From positions 934 to 33,485 of the forward strand of contig DAEG01000099.1 in assembly GCA_002495235.1 (NCBI GenBank): DNA of 32,552 nt, written 5' to 3'. Numbering within the stretch: the first letter of the stretch is position 1; every line of letters begins with the position of its first letter. Positions 14,773-23,034 of the stretch are shown one piece after another. Both the position numbers and the translations under genes were made by a program. The notes beneath the pieces were generated by a model. That model did not search any database. It saw nothing but the letters and a program-made list of their open reading frames with translations, and was not told where the DNA came from. The DNA comes from Euryarchaeota archaeon UBA287 (GTDB lineage: Archaea > Thermoplasmatota > UBA186 > UBA287).

Positions 14773-15813
14773 TCATCTGTCCCCGAACCTCACCAGCCTG
14801 TCTAGAAAGAGGTCCATGAACCTGTCCCCGTCTATCCACAGAGCCACCATCGCGTTTGGTTCTCCGCTCTGATCTATCACAGTCATGCCATCGTCAGCTA
14901 CGTTTATGTGCAGGTATCTGTAGTCCATGACCGTTCTGTCTATGGCACAGGCAACGACAGGCGGGTCGAAGAGTATCAGAGCTATCTCATCCCACCCGGA
15001 TCCTATGAAGGTCTGGTAGAGCTCCCACAGCATGTCTGTCAGCGGATTGCTTGCATTTTCTATCGAGTCTCTGGCGTTTTTCCACAGCTTGAGGTCCCAC
15101 GTCACGTCCAGGGGTATCAGGTATATAGGTATGTGGGAATTGAAGATTGTGCGTGCGCTCTTCACGTCCGAGTATATGTTCCATTCTGGTTCAGGTTCGT
15201 TGTTTCCATCGTATCCGCGGTATATCGAGCCGCCCATGATGATCATCTCTTCTATGTTCCGGGCTATCTCCGGGTGCTCGCTTATCGCCTCCGCCGGATT
15301 GGTCAGCGGTCCTGTGGTGATTATGGTTATCCTTCCGTCCCTTGCCTTTTCTGCTATGAGATCCGGAGCACTTTGCTCAGTCACACGGGTCTCTGCGTAG
15401 TCAGCGGCCCACTGGCAAAGGCTTCCAACAGGAGGCTCACTTTTCGGTCCTTCCGGTATTCCAGGTCCAGTCACTGCCAATCCCTGCCTTATCCCGGGGG
15501 TGAAGGTCCTGCCCAGGGCCACAGGTACGTCGTCCCTGCCTATCCCGTGAAGCATCTTCAGGGGAATCCTTTCCGCTCCGGCGAACGATCTCTCCACGGT
15601 GACGCCTACCACCTCAAGCTCCGGTGACGCTAGTGCCAAGGCAAGAGCAAAGTCGTCCTCGTTGAAGTGTCCAGGGTCGTAATCGAATATTACCCTCTTC
15701 CTATCACCGCCCTTCCTATGCTCAATCGTGCCGGGGACAACAGCCTCGTGGAAAAGAGCCGCAACCAGAAGAACGGACAGCAGTACCAGAGCGATCCAGA
15801 CAGACCTCTTCAT
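14773..15813 (-). CDS. Exported nucleoside hydrolase (IUNH family)
   Basis: Hydrolyses ribonucleosides to base and ribose. The 346-residue protein has an N-terminal hydrophobic segment (WIALVLLSVLLVAALF) that acts as signal peptide or anchor, so it works outside the membrane, unlike most cytosolic IUNH enzymes. Family motifs are FDYDPG followed by EDDFALALALA, ITTGPLTNPAEAI, MGGSIYRG, EWNIYSDVKSA and ILFDPPVVACAID. The calcium-binding motif, usually DPGxDDA, carries three extra residues (DPGHFNEDDF), so metal geometry or specificity may differ. A TATA-like TTTTAATA at 15836-15843 is 26 nt before the ATG. Outside the cell it could feed nucleobases to uptake and to the phosphoribosyltransferase at 30747-31418. 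Confidence 0.87.
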   Translation of the reverse strand: MKRSVWIALVLLSVLLVAALFHEAVVPGTIEHRKGGDRKRVIFDYDPGHFNEDDFALALALASPELEVVGVTVERSFAGAERIPLKMLHGIGRDDVPVALGRTFTPGIRQGLAVTGPGIPEGPKSEPPVGSLCQWAADYAETRVTEQSAPDLIAEKARDGRITIITTGPLTNPAEAISEHPEIARNIEEMIIMGGSIYRGYDGNNEPEPEWNIYSDVKSARTIFNSHIPIYLIPLDVTWDLKLWKNARDSIENASNPLTDMLWELYQTFIGSGWDEIALILFDPPVVACAIDRTVMDYRYLHINVADDGMTVIDQSGEPNAMVALWIDGDRFMDLFLDRLVRFGDR

Positions 15814-15868
15814 GGCAGTTGAATCCTGAATTTCCTATTAAAATGTTTTCATATGCATGCACTTTGTT

Positions 15869-17143
15869 CTAGAACTCCCAGGGTTTTTTGCCGGAGAACT
15901 CCCTGATCAGGAAAGACCTGGTCTCTTCCGGTATCTCCTCAAGTATCCTCATCTTCTTCCTATCCATCTGTCTTCCGAGACCTATCATGGCCTTCTCTAT
16001 CGTCTGCTCAGGGGTTACGGCATCTCTCTCTATCCTGGCGTACAGCCTCCCATCCCTGACGTAGCACCTCTCCTTGCCCCACTTATTCAGGAATTCTTCC
16101 GCGTTCTTCTCCATGTCCGCGGGTGGTCCGGCATGCTCTTTTGTGCTCTCCAGCGCTCTCCTTTTGAGGAGGAAGAACAGGATAGCCCTTTTGCCATCGC
16201 AGTATATCGCGCTCTTCTCAACGCCGTACTCCTCCAGGGCCCTCGCAATGCTCTCAGCGGTCTTTCTCAGCTGAGGGAAATAGATGTCCTCTACTCGCAT
16301 GTCGATGGTCTCTGACACGTCTACCGCGAGGATCCGGTCCTCGGGGTATCCGCCATTCGGCGGGTTAGGGAAGAAAAATCCCATGCGGGGATTGTTCAAG
16401 AACTCTGATGCCGCGAGCTTCAGAAGTCCGAGGCTTGTCTGCGACAGTGCCGCAGCGACATTTCTCCTTGGATCCACCGGGTCTATGAACACGAGGGCAC
16501 TTCTCTCTCCCTCCCACAGGTCATCAGGGCCTATGACATCGTCCTCTCCCAGGTCCCTCACGTTTTCCAGAAAAGTCTCAAAGCCGCCGAACCGTATTAT
16601 AAGGAGCTCGCAGAGGTAACCGGACAGGCCCTGGACCCTCGCCTCTGCGCCATACACCCCTATCCCCTTGGCAAATTGCTTGAGGATCCTTATCTCGTCT
16701 CTCATCCTCTCGTCGGTGTGCTGCAGGACGAATTTCGTGTGCTCCGGTGTCCGGTCAACGCTGCTTTTTATCCTGCCACTGAACCTGAAGGCAGGCACCA
16801 GGTCAACCTCAAAGCCCCTGTACGTGGCGTGCGCATAGGGGTGCTGTGCGTATCTCTCCTCTATGGTCCCGAACACCCTCATGCCCAGTCCACGGATCTC
16901 CCTCCTCATCTCCGTCTCGCTCATATCGCGGTCATACAGCACAAAGATGTCTATGTCCCGGTCTCCTGAGAGAAAGGTGTCCTTTGCTATCGATCCGGCT
17001 ATCACCGGCTCTCCGTCGGTGATCTTCTTCAGTGAGGCTATGATGTCATCGCAGATCTCTCTTATGATGATCCTCTCCGATTCCTGAGGTTTTATGCGCC
17101 GCAGCACTTCGTCCTTTATCCTCTCAATGGAGTTTGATATCAT
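15869..17143 (-). CDS. cca: Archaeal (class I) CCA-adding tRNA nucleotidyltransferase
   Basis: Adds or repairs the 3' CCA of tRNAs, which are not encoded here (see tRNA-Leu). The 424-residue protein has the nucleotidyltransferase signature EPVIAGSIAKDTFLSGDRDIDIF-type block (visible core GSIAKDTFLSGDRDIDIF with the catalytic Asp pair) and the third carboxylate in FEVDLVPAF. An archaeal CCA central region with QGLSGYLCELLI follows. I chose ATG 17143 because GAGG precedes it by 6 nt; a longer frame reaches 17167 and would overlap the thpR-like gene by 44 nt, against 20 nt with this start. It is last in the wHTH-thpR-cca operon. Confidence 0.93.
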   Translation of the reverse strand: MISNSIERIKDEVLRRIKPQESERIIIREICDDIIASLKKITDGEPVIAGSIAKDTFLSGDRDIDIFVLYDRDMSETEMRREIRGLGMRVFGTIEERYAQHPYAHATYRGFEVDLVPAFRFSGRIKSSVDRTPEHTKFVLQHTDERMRDEIRILKQFAKGIGVYGAEARVQGLSGYLCELLIIRFGGFETFLENVRDLGEDDVIGPDDLWEGERSALVFIDPVDPRRNVAAALSQTSLGLLKLAASEFLNNPRMGFFFPNPPNGGYPEDRILAVDVSETIDMRVEDIYFPQLRKTAESIARALEEYGVEKSAIYCDGKRAILFFLLKRRALESTKEHAGPPADMEKNAEEFLNKWGKERCYVRDGRLYARIERDAVTPEQTIEKAMIGLGRQMDRKKMRILEEIPEETRSFLIREFSGKKPWEF

Positions 17144-17639
17144 AGAGATCCTCGTAGACCGCTCCACCGGGAGTGAGATCAGACCTCTTCAGGCAGACCC
17201 TGTCGACCTCATAGCTCCCTATGCTCTCTGATCTGTGATCATTTATGAACTCTCGCATCCCTGCGCTGTCGTTATCAGGCCTCACTCTGGCAAGTGTCAC
17301 GTGCGGCATAAATGGCCTGTCGCAATTTTTCAGGACCGCGCACAGCTCCTCTGCCATGGCAGCGGAGGTGCCATCGTCTTCAACGCCGAGCCACACAACT
17401 CTCGCGTTTCTCTCGTTTGGGAAGGCTCCCACACCCCTCAACTCGGCTCTGAATCTGCTGTGCTCCCTGAGTCCTTCCATGGCGTCCTTCACTCTCTCTG
17501 TGTCGTCCACTTCACCAAGAAAGTTTAGCGTCATGTGCAGCGCGTTCACGCATTTCGTTCCCTTTATCCTGCCCAGCTCCTCAAGGAGCTCTTTTGCTTG
17601 CTCATCCAAAGGAAAATCTATCGCGATGAAGCAGCGCAC
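17124..17639 (-). CDS. thpR: RNA 2',3'-cyclic phosphodiesterase (LigT-like)
   Basis: A 2H-superfamily enzyme that opens 2',3'-cyclic phosphates at RNA ends; homologues also ligate tRNA half-molecules in vitro. The 171 residues contain both HxT motifs, HMTLNFLGEV near residue 37 and HVTLARVRPD near residue 125, and the RCFIAIDFP start is characteristic. The start is GTG 17639, preceded by GAGGAGGTGT from the end of the upstream gene, whose TGA ends 1 nt before. Its 3' end overlaps the CCA-adding enzyme, so tRNA 3'-end repair functions are translationally coupled. Confidence 0.93.
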   Translation of the reverse strand: MRCFIAIDFPLDEQAKELLEELGRIKGTKCVNALHMTLNFLGEVDDTERVKDAMEGLREHSRFRAELRGVGAFPNERNARVVWLGVEDDGTSAAMAEELCAVLKNCDRPFMPHVTLARVRPDNDSAGMREFINDHRSESIGSYEVDRVCLKRSDLTPGGAVYEDLYDIKLH

Positions 17640-17640
17640 A

Positions 17641-18207
17641 TCACACCTCCTCGAGCCTTTTCTGTTTCATCTTTGCGCTCACGACCTTTACGTTCATGAT
17701 CTCTCCTATCATGGATCCGAGAAGTTCCGCGCTCCTGCATTGATCCTCGTATTCGTAGCAGACATCCCCCTCAGGTATGCCGTATCCATTTCTGTTAAGC
17801 ACTGTCCTGAGCTCCTCGTCCTTTTTGGCCTCTCTCTTTACGTGGACGGTGCTTACATTGCATCTGCGCAGCTCTTCCTTGAACACAGGCCTCTTGAGCA
17901 CCATCCCTAGAGCGTCAATGGTCAGTTCTCCTTCGTCCCTCTCGTTGGAGATCCTCTTTACGTGCTTCCCGACGATCTCATATATGCTCTCCACCGCTTT
18001 GACGTGTTTGAGCTTAAACACCTTTGCGGGAGGCACGGATCTCTCTTCGACATAGCCCAGATCCTCGAGAGCCCTGAGATACCCTCGTATGTCCAGTTTG
18101 TGAAGCTTGAAACCCTCCTCTTTCAGTGCCTTGTAGAGCGCATTTATTGAGAGCTCATTTTCCTCCAGTTTTTTGTGTATTATGTGAAAAAGGCTGCTGT
18201 TTAACAT
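17641..18207 (-). CDS. Winged-helix-like protein of unknown function
   Basis: I do not recognise a named family. The 188-residue product begins MLNSSLFHIIHKKLEENE. It has a pattern of short helices and a turn (LSINALYKALKEEGFKLHKL, then GYLRALEDLGYVEE) that looks like a winged helix-turn-helix. A second basic region follows, with several Cys and acidic residues (EGDVCYEYEDQCRS). It is the first gene of an operon with thpR and cca, and is divergent from nrdD across an AT-rich spacer with a tandem TGGTAATTA repeat. It could regulate nrdD or itself, or act in RNA metabolism with its operon partners. TTTAATAA at 18230-18237 lies 26 nt before the ATG (leaderless). Confidence 0.65.
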   Translation of the reverse strand: MLNSSLFHIIHKKLEENELSINALYKALKEEGFKLHKLDIRGYLRALEDLGYVEERSVPPAKVFKLKHVKAVESIYEIVGKHVKRISNERDEGELTIDALGMVLKRPVFKEELRRCNVSTVHVKREAKKDEELRTVLNRNGYGIPEGDVCYEYEDQCRSAELLGSMIGEIMNVKVVSAKMKQKRLEEV

Positions 18208-18210
18208 ATT

Positions 18211-18231
18211 TGGTAATTAATATGGTAATTA
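18211..18231. repeat. Tandem TGGTAATTA repeats in the divergent wHTH/nrdD promoter
   Basis: TGGTAATTA occurs at 18211-18219 and again at 18223-18231, a 12-bp periodicity that puts both copies on roughly one face of the DNA. They sit between the wHTH-like start and its TATA-like box and beside the nrdD promoter, a plausible operator. Confidence 0.45.
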
Positions 18232-18325
18232 TTAAATGTTTTTGTTACCTATTTTGGGTCAAAACAGGTTAAGAAATCGAGATATAAGGGGGAGATGGAT
18301 GCACCTTTTACACACGGTGATAAAG

Positions 18326-20413
18326 ATGTTGGAGTATGACAGCAAAAAAAAGGATGCGGATACCACGGATCTTATACTCTTCGTCAGAACCAGCGATGAA
18401 GAGATAAGGGAGTGGAACAAGAACAAGATATATGACGCTCTTGTGCGAGAGACCACGATCAGCAAGGACGCAGCAAAGATAATCTCACAGGAGGTTGAGA
18501 AGCTCATAGGCGAGCTGAACATAAAGGTACTGACCTCTCCATTGATACGAGAGTTGACCAATGCAAAGCTGCTGGAGTATGGTCTTGAGGACATAAGGAA
18601 GCAGCACTCTAGGCTCGGTGTCCCGCTGTACGATGTGAAGAATATAATAATGAGCCAGAACAAGGAGAACGCGAATGTGCCGCACGGCCCTGAGGCGACT
18701 AACCTGACTCTGGCGGAGTCCATAAAGAAGCAGTACGCGTTAACAGAGGTCTTCTCGCAGGACGTGGCCGATGCGCACATGAGAGGGGACATACACCTGC
18801 ACGACCTGGGCATGGTTGACAGGCCCTACTGCAGCGGTCAGAACATAGAGTATATAAAGCGCTTTGGCCTCAATCTCCCCGGAGCGATGTCCATAGCAAA
18901 GCCTGCAAAGCACCCAGAGGTCCTGATAGAGCAGATAATAAAGTTCTCGGCTGCACTCCAGGGGAGCTTTGCCGGGGCCATAGGCTGGGATGCATTCAAC
19001 GTCTTTCTGGCGCCGTATCTGGTGGGGATCGATGACGCGCGTATGAAGCAGCTGGCGCAGATCCTGATATTCGAGTTCGCCCAGCAGGCCGTTGCCAGAG
19101 GCGGGCAGTCAATATTCAGTGATCTGAATCTCTACTGGGAGATACCAAAGCACTTCGAGGACGTTCCGGCTATAGGACCGGAGGGCAGATTCACTGGCAA
19201 CACATACTCAGATTACCTGAACGAGTCCCAGAGGTTTGTTAAGGCCCTGTTCGAGGTGTACAAGGAAGGAGATGCCATGGGCAGGCCCTTCTTCTTTCCT
19301 AAGCCGGACACGCACATCACGGACAAGTTCTTCGCCACCGAAGGGCACGAAGAATTTCTGAACCAGATATGTGATGTGGCCGCTGACAAGGGGAACACAT
19401 ACTTCATATTTGACAGGGGCTCCACGGCAAAGATAAGCGAGTGCTGCAGGCTGGCGTTCAACCTTGATGAGAAGGACCTGGCCGATGCAAAAGAGCCGTG
19501 GAGGATGAGGTATTCCGCCATGCAGAATGTCACAATAAATCTGCCGAGGGTGGCCTACAAGGCCAGCGGGGATGACGCAAAGCTGTTTGAGGAGCTCTCC
19601 TCTACCATAGCTCTGGTGGCAAAGGCGCACCTGCAGAAGAGGGCACTGATATCTGAGCTGCTCTCGGCGGGCATGAGAGGACCGCTGGCCCTGCTGACCA
19701 TGGATCTCGACGGGGAGCAGTACTACAGGATGCGCAGGGCGACCTTCCTGGTGGGCATGCTCGGTCTGAACGAGATGGTGCAGTACCACACGGGCAATCA
19801 GATGCACGAGAGCAAGGACGCTCTGAAGTTTGGGCTAAAGGTCATAGCGCACATGAAGAAGGAGGTAGAGCGCATAGGTAGGGAGAACGGGCTGCGCATG
19901 GTCCTTGAGCAGACGCCGGCAGAGTCAACGGCCTACAGGCTGGCAAAGCTCGATCTGAAGTACTACCCGCTGCAGGCAAGCAGCGTGGTCAGAGGTTCCA
20001 AGGACGGTGGTGAGGTCTACTACACAAACTCAACCTATTTCAACGTCGGCGCTCCGATGGATCCCATAACCAGGGTCAAGGGCGAAGGACTCTTCCACCC
20101 GCTCATAGAGGCGGGAGCCCTGACCCACGTGTGGCTCGGGGAGTCAAAGCCCAGTGCGGAGAGCCTCGCCAGCTTCGTGAAGAAGGCGTTCAGCAGCACG
20201 CAGAATGCCCAGATAGCTTTCAGCCCAGAGTTCACTTCGTGTCTCGACTGCGGAAAGGTGTCCAGAGGGCTGAGCGACAAGTGTCCTTACTGCGGATCAG
20301 AGAACATCGAGGGAATAACCAGGGTCACCGGGTTCTTCTCAAAGGTTAATTCGTGGAACAAGGGGAAGGTAGGGGAGCTGAAGGACAGGTACAGGAACTA
20401 CGGTCATTTCTGA
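18326..20413 (+). CDS. nrdD: Anaerobic ribonucleoside-triphosphate reductase
   Basis: A class III glycyl-radical enzyme that reduces NTPs to dNTPs without oxygen. An N-terminal ATP-cone-like region precedes the core, which has MVDRPYCSGQNIEYIKRFGL and ISECCRLAFNL with the catalytic cysteines. A C-terminal zinc site CLDCG...CPYCG follows, then the radical loop ITRVTGFFSKVNSWNKGKV with the glycine in RVTG. I chose ATG 18326 (695 aa) because GGTGAT lies 4 nt upstream, as before the MoaD-like gene; ATG 18299 with GGGGGAG is the alternative and an in-frame ATG at 18236 is less likely. It is first in an operon with a glutaredoxin-like gene and nrdG. Confidence 0.95.
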   Translation: MLEYDSKKKDADTTDLILFVRTSDEEIREWNKNKIYDALVRETTISKDAAKIISQEVEKLIGELNIKVLTSPLIRELTNAKLLEYGLEDIRKQHSRLGVPLYDVKNIIMSQNKENANVPHGPEATNLTLAESIKKQYALTEVFSQDVADAHMRGDIHLHDLGMVDRPYCSGQNIEYIKRFGLNLPGAMSIAKPAKHPEVLIEQIIKFSAALQGSFAGAIGWDAFNVFLAPYLVGIDDARMKQLAQILIFEFAQQAVARGGQSIFSDLNLYWEIPKHFEDVPAIGPEGRFTGNTYSDYLNESQRFVKALFEVYKEGDAMGRPFFFPKPDTHITDKFFATEGHEEFLNQICDVAADKGNTYFIFDRGSTAKISECCRLAFNLDEKDLADAKEPWRMRYSAMQNVTINLPRVAYKASGDDAKLFEELSSTIALVAKAHLQKRALISELLSAGMRGPLALLTMDLDGEQYYRMRRATFLVGMLGLNEMVQYHTGNQMHESKDALKFGLKVIAHMKKEVERIGRENGLRMVLEQTPAESTAYRLAKLDLKYYPLQASSVVRGSKDGGEVYYTNSTYFNVGAPMDPITRVKGEGLFHPLIEAGALTHVWLGESKPSAESLASFVKKAFSSTQNAQIAFSPEFTSCLDCGKVSRGLSDKCPYCGSENIEGITRVTGFFSKVNSWNKGKVGELKDRYRNYGHF

Positions 20414-20422
20414 GGTGACACG

Positions 20423-20680
20423 ATGGAGATAAAGCTATTCTGGAAGAACGGCTGCGCAAGATGCCCACAGGCAAAGGAACTGTGTGCGAGGCTCGAAGCC
20501 GAGGGGCACAGGGTCGGATACTACAACGTAGAGAGCGTTGATGGCCTGGCTGAGGCGAGCTTTCACGAAGTGATGGGCACTCCCAGCATTGTAGTGGTCG
20601 ACGACGACGATGAAGAGCTCTTCAGCTACAGAGGAGTGGTTCCTGCATACGAGGAAATAAAATCATGTTTGAGGGCATAA
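20423..20680 (+). CDS. Glutaredoxin/NrdH-like thioredoxin-fold protein
   Basis: An 85-residue thioredoxin-fold protein with MEIKLFWKNGCARCPQAKEL (a CxxC active site, CARC), the cis-Pro segment MGTPSIVVVDDDDEELFSYRG and no signal peptide. It lies between nrdD (9 nt gap, Shine-Dalgarno GAGGTGA) and nrdG (16 nt overlap). It is therefore likely to be the electron donor for the reductase or its activase, taking the place of formate or a separate thioredoxin. The reducing partner is unknown. Confidence 0.85.
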   Translation: MEIKLFWKNGCARCPQAKELCARLEAEGHRVGYYNVESVDGLAEASFHEVMGTPSIVVVDDDDEELFSYRGVVPAYEEIKSCLRA

Positions 20681-21336
20681 AGGGCTTCAGGGAGGCGTCG
20701 TTCCTGGACTGGGACGGAAGAGTGTCCTCTGTCATATTCCTGGGTGGATGCAACTTCAGATGCCCCTTCTGCCAGAACTACCCTCTCGTGCTGGGCGAGG
20801 TGCCAGACTACCCTTTCTCCTCCATAGAATCCTTTCTGGAGGAGAACGGGGACTTCATAGACGGGGTCGTGATAACGGGTGGTGAGCCTACTACGTACAG
20901 GCACATAGGCGAACTCTGTTACTTCCTCAATGAGAGAGGTTTTGAGCTAAAGCTGGACACAAACGGCTCTACAGACTTTGATTACTCTGTCGTGGACTAC
21001 GTAGCCATGGATGTTAAGGCACCCATGGACCACTATGAGCTGGCTGCGGGTCTGATGGTCAACACGGATACCCTGAAAAACAACATAGGCAGGATCAAGG
21101 CGCTGAAGGCGTATGAGTTCCGCACTACGGTCGTACCAGGCATAATAGAGGAGAGCTCGATCGAGGGCATAGGCAGAGAGATCGAAGGGGCAAGGCTCTG
21201 GGCTCTTCAGCAGTTCCAGGGAGAGCACGTCCTGGATGAAGGCTTCAGGGTAAAGCCTTACGAGAAAGAAAGACTGATGCGCATGAGAGACATAGCACAG
21301 AGCTACGCCAGAGAGGTCATTCTCAGAGGTGTATAA
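20665..21336 (+). CDS. nrdG: Radical SAM activating enzyme of the anaerobic ribonucleotide reductase
   Basis: Generates the glycyl radical on NrdD by reductive cleavage of S-adenosylmethionine. The 223-residue protein has the CxxxCxxC cluster motif in FLGGCNFRCPFCQNYPLV and the GGEPTT motif. LKLDTNGS and VAMDVKAPMDHY are typical of archaeal NrdG/PflA-like activases, as is the late WALQQFQGEHVLDEGF. It starts at ATG 20665, inside the 3' end of the glutaredoxin-like gene, so expression is coupled. Similar annotations appear as PflA-type activases, but the adjoining nrdD identifies the substrate. Confidence 0.92.
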   Translation: MFEGIKGFREASFLDWDGRVSSVIFLGGCNFRCPFCQNYPLVLGEVPDYPFSSIESFLEENGDFIDGVVITGGEPTTYRHIGELCYFLNERGFELKLDTNGSTDFDYSVVDYVAMDVKAPMDHYELAAGLMVNTDTLKNNIGRIKALKAYEFRTTVVPGIIEESSIEGIGREIEGARLWALQQFQGEHVLDEGFRVKPYEKERLMRMRDIAQSYAREVILRGV

Positions 21337-21406
21337 GGGGCTCATGCACATGATGTCCTGTGACTGACCATAGGTACATTTATATCCGGTTATTTGTATG
21401 CCTCGT

Positions 21407-22018
21407 GTGCTCGTAGCCATAGCTCTCGTGTCGTTTGTGCCCGCGATGATATACCTGGTCATAATCAGAAACAGCGAGCGTTACGGGAGAGAGAAGTGGA
21501 GAACGGTGCTAGGAGCATTCTTCTGGGGGATCCTTGCTGCGTTGATGTCCGTTTTCCTTGAGCTGTTTGCTGATTTTCTTGTGCCCCTGAGCCTAGGTAT
21601 GACAGCCCTGGTGGTTGCGCCGGTAGTAGAGGAGGTGACAAAGCCGCTGATATTTTTCGGAACAAAAGAAAGGGAGGCAGAGGACAGCATCATAAAGTGT
21701 GCGTCTTCAGGCATAGGATTCGCGTGTCTGGAGAATTTTCTCTACTTCTCAGGCGCCGAGGCTTCTCTGCTGCCCCTGATCGTGTTCATACGAACGCTCG
21801 ATGGATTCATGATGCACTCGGCTACCTCCGGATTCACAGGTGCAGGCATAGCCAGAGGAAGTCCTGGACCATACCTGATACTGGCGATGATGATGCACTC
21901 TTTGAGCAATTTTCTCGTTTCTTTCGGCATTCTCGGGATAACCGCATCCATCCTCTTTTCCATGGCGATATTTGGTGCGATACGCGCGCTGATAATCAGA
22001 TATGACAAAATGATTTAA
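21407..22018 (+). CDS. PrsW-family intramembrane protease
   Basis: A multispanning membrane protein of about 203 residues with the PrsW motifs: APVVEEVTKPLIFF (the EExxK pair), FACLENFLYF, MMHSATSGFTGAG and MMHSLSNF (histidines). In Bacillus, PrsW cleaves the anti-sigma factor RsiW; archaea have no such pathway, so the substrate here is unknown and may be a membrane-bound regulator. TTTATATC at 21379-21386 is 25 nt before GTG 21407 but only 16 nt before ATG 21398, so I favour the GTG start; ATG 21398 would add three residues. It may be co-expressed with the PHP gene, which also has a TATA-like box of its own. Confidence 0.83.
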   Translation: MLVAIALVSFVPAMIYLVIIRNSERYGREKWRTVLGAFFWGILAALMSVFLELFADFLVPLSLGMTALVVAPVVEEVTKPLIFFGTKEREAEDSIIKCASSGIGFACLENFLYFSGAEASLLPLIVFIRTLDGFMMHSATSGFTGAGIARGSPGPYLILAMMMHSLSNFLVSFGILGITASILFSMAIFGAIRALIIRYDKMI

Positions 22019-22039
22019 TCTTTGGTATGCATTCTCTTT

Positions 22040-22918
22040 ATGGGACGTGCAGATCTGCACACGCACACAAAGTACTCTGGTCTCGGAGTTTTTCCCATGC
22101 TGGGCTTTTATTATCCGGAGTCTCCGACAGAACCAGATGCTCTGGTGGGCGAGGCAGAGAGAAAAGGTCTCGACCTGGTGTGCATAACGGATCACAACAC
22201 CACAAAAGGGGCTCTCAGGGTAAAGAACAGGGATATTGTTGTTGTCGGGGAGGAGATCACAACCCTCGATGGTGAGGTGATAGGTCTCTTCCTGAGCGAC
22301 GAGATCAGGGCGCGCATGAGCGCTGCCGAGACCATAGACGCGATACACGAACAGGGAGGGATAGCTGTAGTCCCACACCCGTACAGCGTTATATGTCACA
22401 GCCTTGGAGATATGGCCTTCTTCCTGGACGTGGATGGCATAGAGATTTTCAATGCGTATCATCGGGATGGTTATTCCAACAGAATAGCGCAGATAGAGAG
22501 CTCAGGTTCTGACAAAGCTCATGTTGGCGGGAGCGATGCCCACTATATAGATATGATCGGAAACGGGTACACCCTCTTTGATGGCAGCAGCGGAGAGGAT
22601 CTGTACAGGGCTCTCAAGAACAGGCGAACAGAGGCTGCGGGTTCTCTGACACCTCTGATTCAGGGTATCAGGTGGAGCGTGTCCACCGCAGGTTATGGTC
22701 TGAGGTCATTGCTCGGAGAAAACGGCGATTTCGATGTGGAAAAAACGGCCACAAAAAAGAAGTTTGCAGGGGTTTTAGGCGGAGCGGTGTTTCTTCTTCC
22801 CCCGGTCGCCATTGGCTGCGGCTTGCTGAGCGACCTCATAGTCAAAAGGATGGGTGAAAGGAAGTGGACGGATTTCACAAAGAAAAATATTTATCTCAAT
22901 AGGTGCAATAAAGAATAA
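22040..22918 (+). CDS. PHP-domain metal-dependent phosphoesterase
   Basis: The 292-residue protein begins GRADLHTHTKYSGLG, the first metal motif of the PHP superfamily. It also has LVCITDHNT, VVVGEEITT, VVPHPYSV, GIEIFNAYH and GGSDAHYIDMIG. Substrates of such stand-alone proteins range from nucleoside phosphates to histidinol phosphate and remain undefined here. The C-terminal third carries a hydrophobic stretch (GAVFLLPPVAIGCGLLSDLIV), an unusual possible membrane anchor, and a basic tail. ATG 22040 is chosen over TTG 22022 because GATTTAATC (22012-22020) is centred 24 nt upstream. The stop lies inside the left arm of a 12-bp inverted repeat. Confidence 0.86.
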   Translation: MGRADLHTHTKYSGLGVFPMLGFYYPESPTEPDALVGEAERKGLDLVCITDHNTTKGALRVKNRDIVVVGEEITTLDGEVIGLFLSDEIRARMSAAETIDAIHEQGGIAVVPHPYSVICHSLGDMAFFLDVDGIEIFNAYHRDGYSNRIAQIESSGSDKAHVGGSDAHYIDMIGNGYTLFDGSSGEDLYRALKNRRTEAAGSLTPLIQGIRWSVSTAGYGLRSLLGENGDFDVEKTATKKKFAGVLGGAVFLLPPVAIGCGLLSDLIVKRMGERKWTDFTKKNIYLNRCNKE

Positions 22919-22971
22919 GGATAGCCAACTTCCTGGCATTTTCCATCGCCACTTTTGTGGTTGGCTATCCT
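22918..22971. repeat. 12-bp perfect inverted repeat with nested 4-bp stem
   Basis: AGGATAGCCAAC (22918-22929) pairs perfectly with GTTGGCTATCCT (22960-22971). The 30-nt loop holds TGGC/GCCA around ten bases. It spans the end of the PHP gene and the spacer before the pilin-like gene. It may be an mRNA 3'-end structure, a processing site or a protein-binding palindrome; no T-run follows on either side. Confidence 0.7.
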
Positions 22972-23003
22972 CCTGTTAGGTCCAGAGCCGCTTTTGGCAA
23001 AAA

Positions 23004-23012
23004 GTTAAATAT
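23004..23012 (+). promoter_or_regulatory. TATA box for the pilin-like adhesin gene
   Basis: GTTAAATAT is centred 27 nt before the in-frame GTG at 23035, favouring that codon as a leaderless start over upstream candidates. Confidence 0.5.
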
Positions 23013-23034
23013 GTGGATAAACTTATATTCTTTC

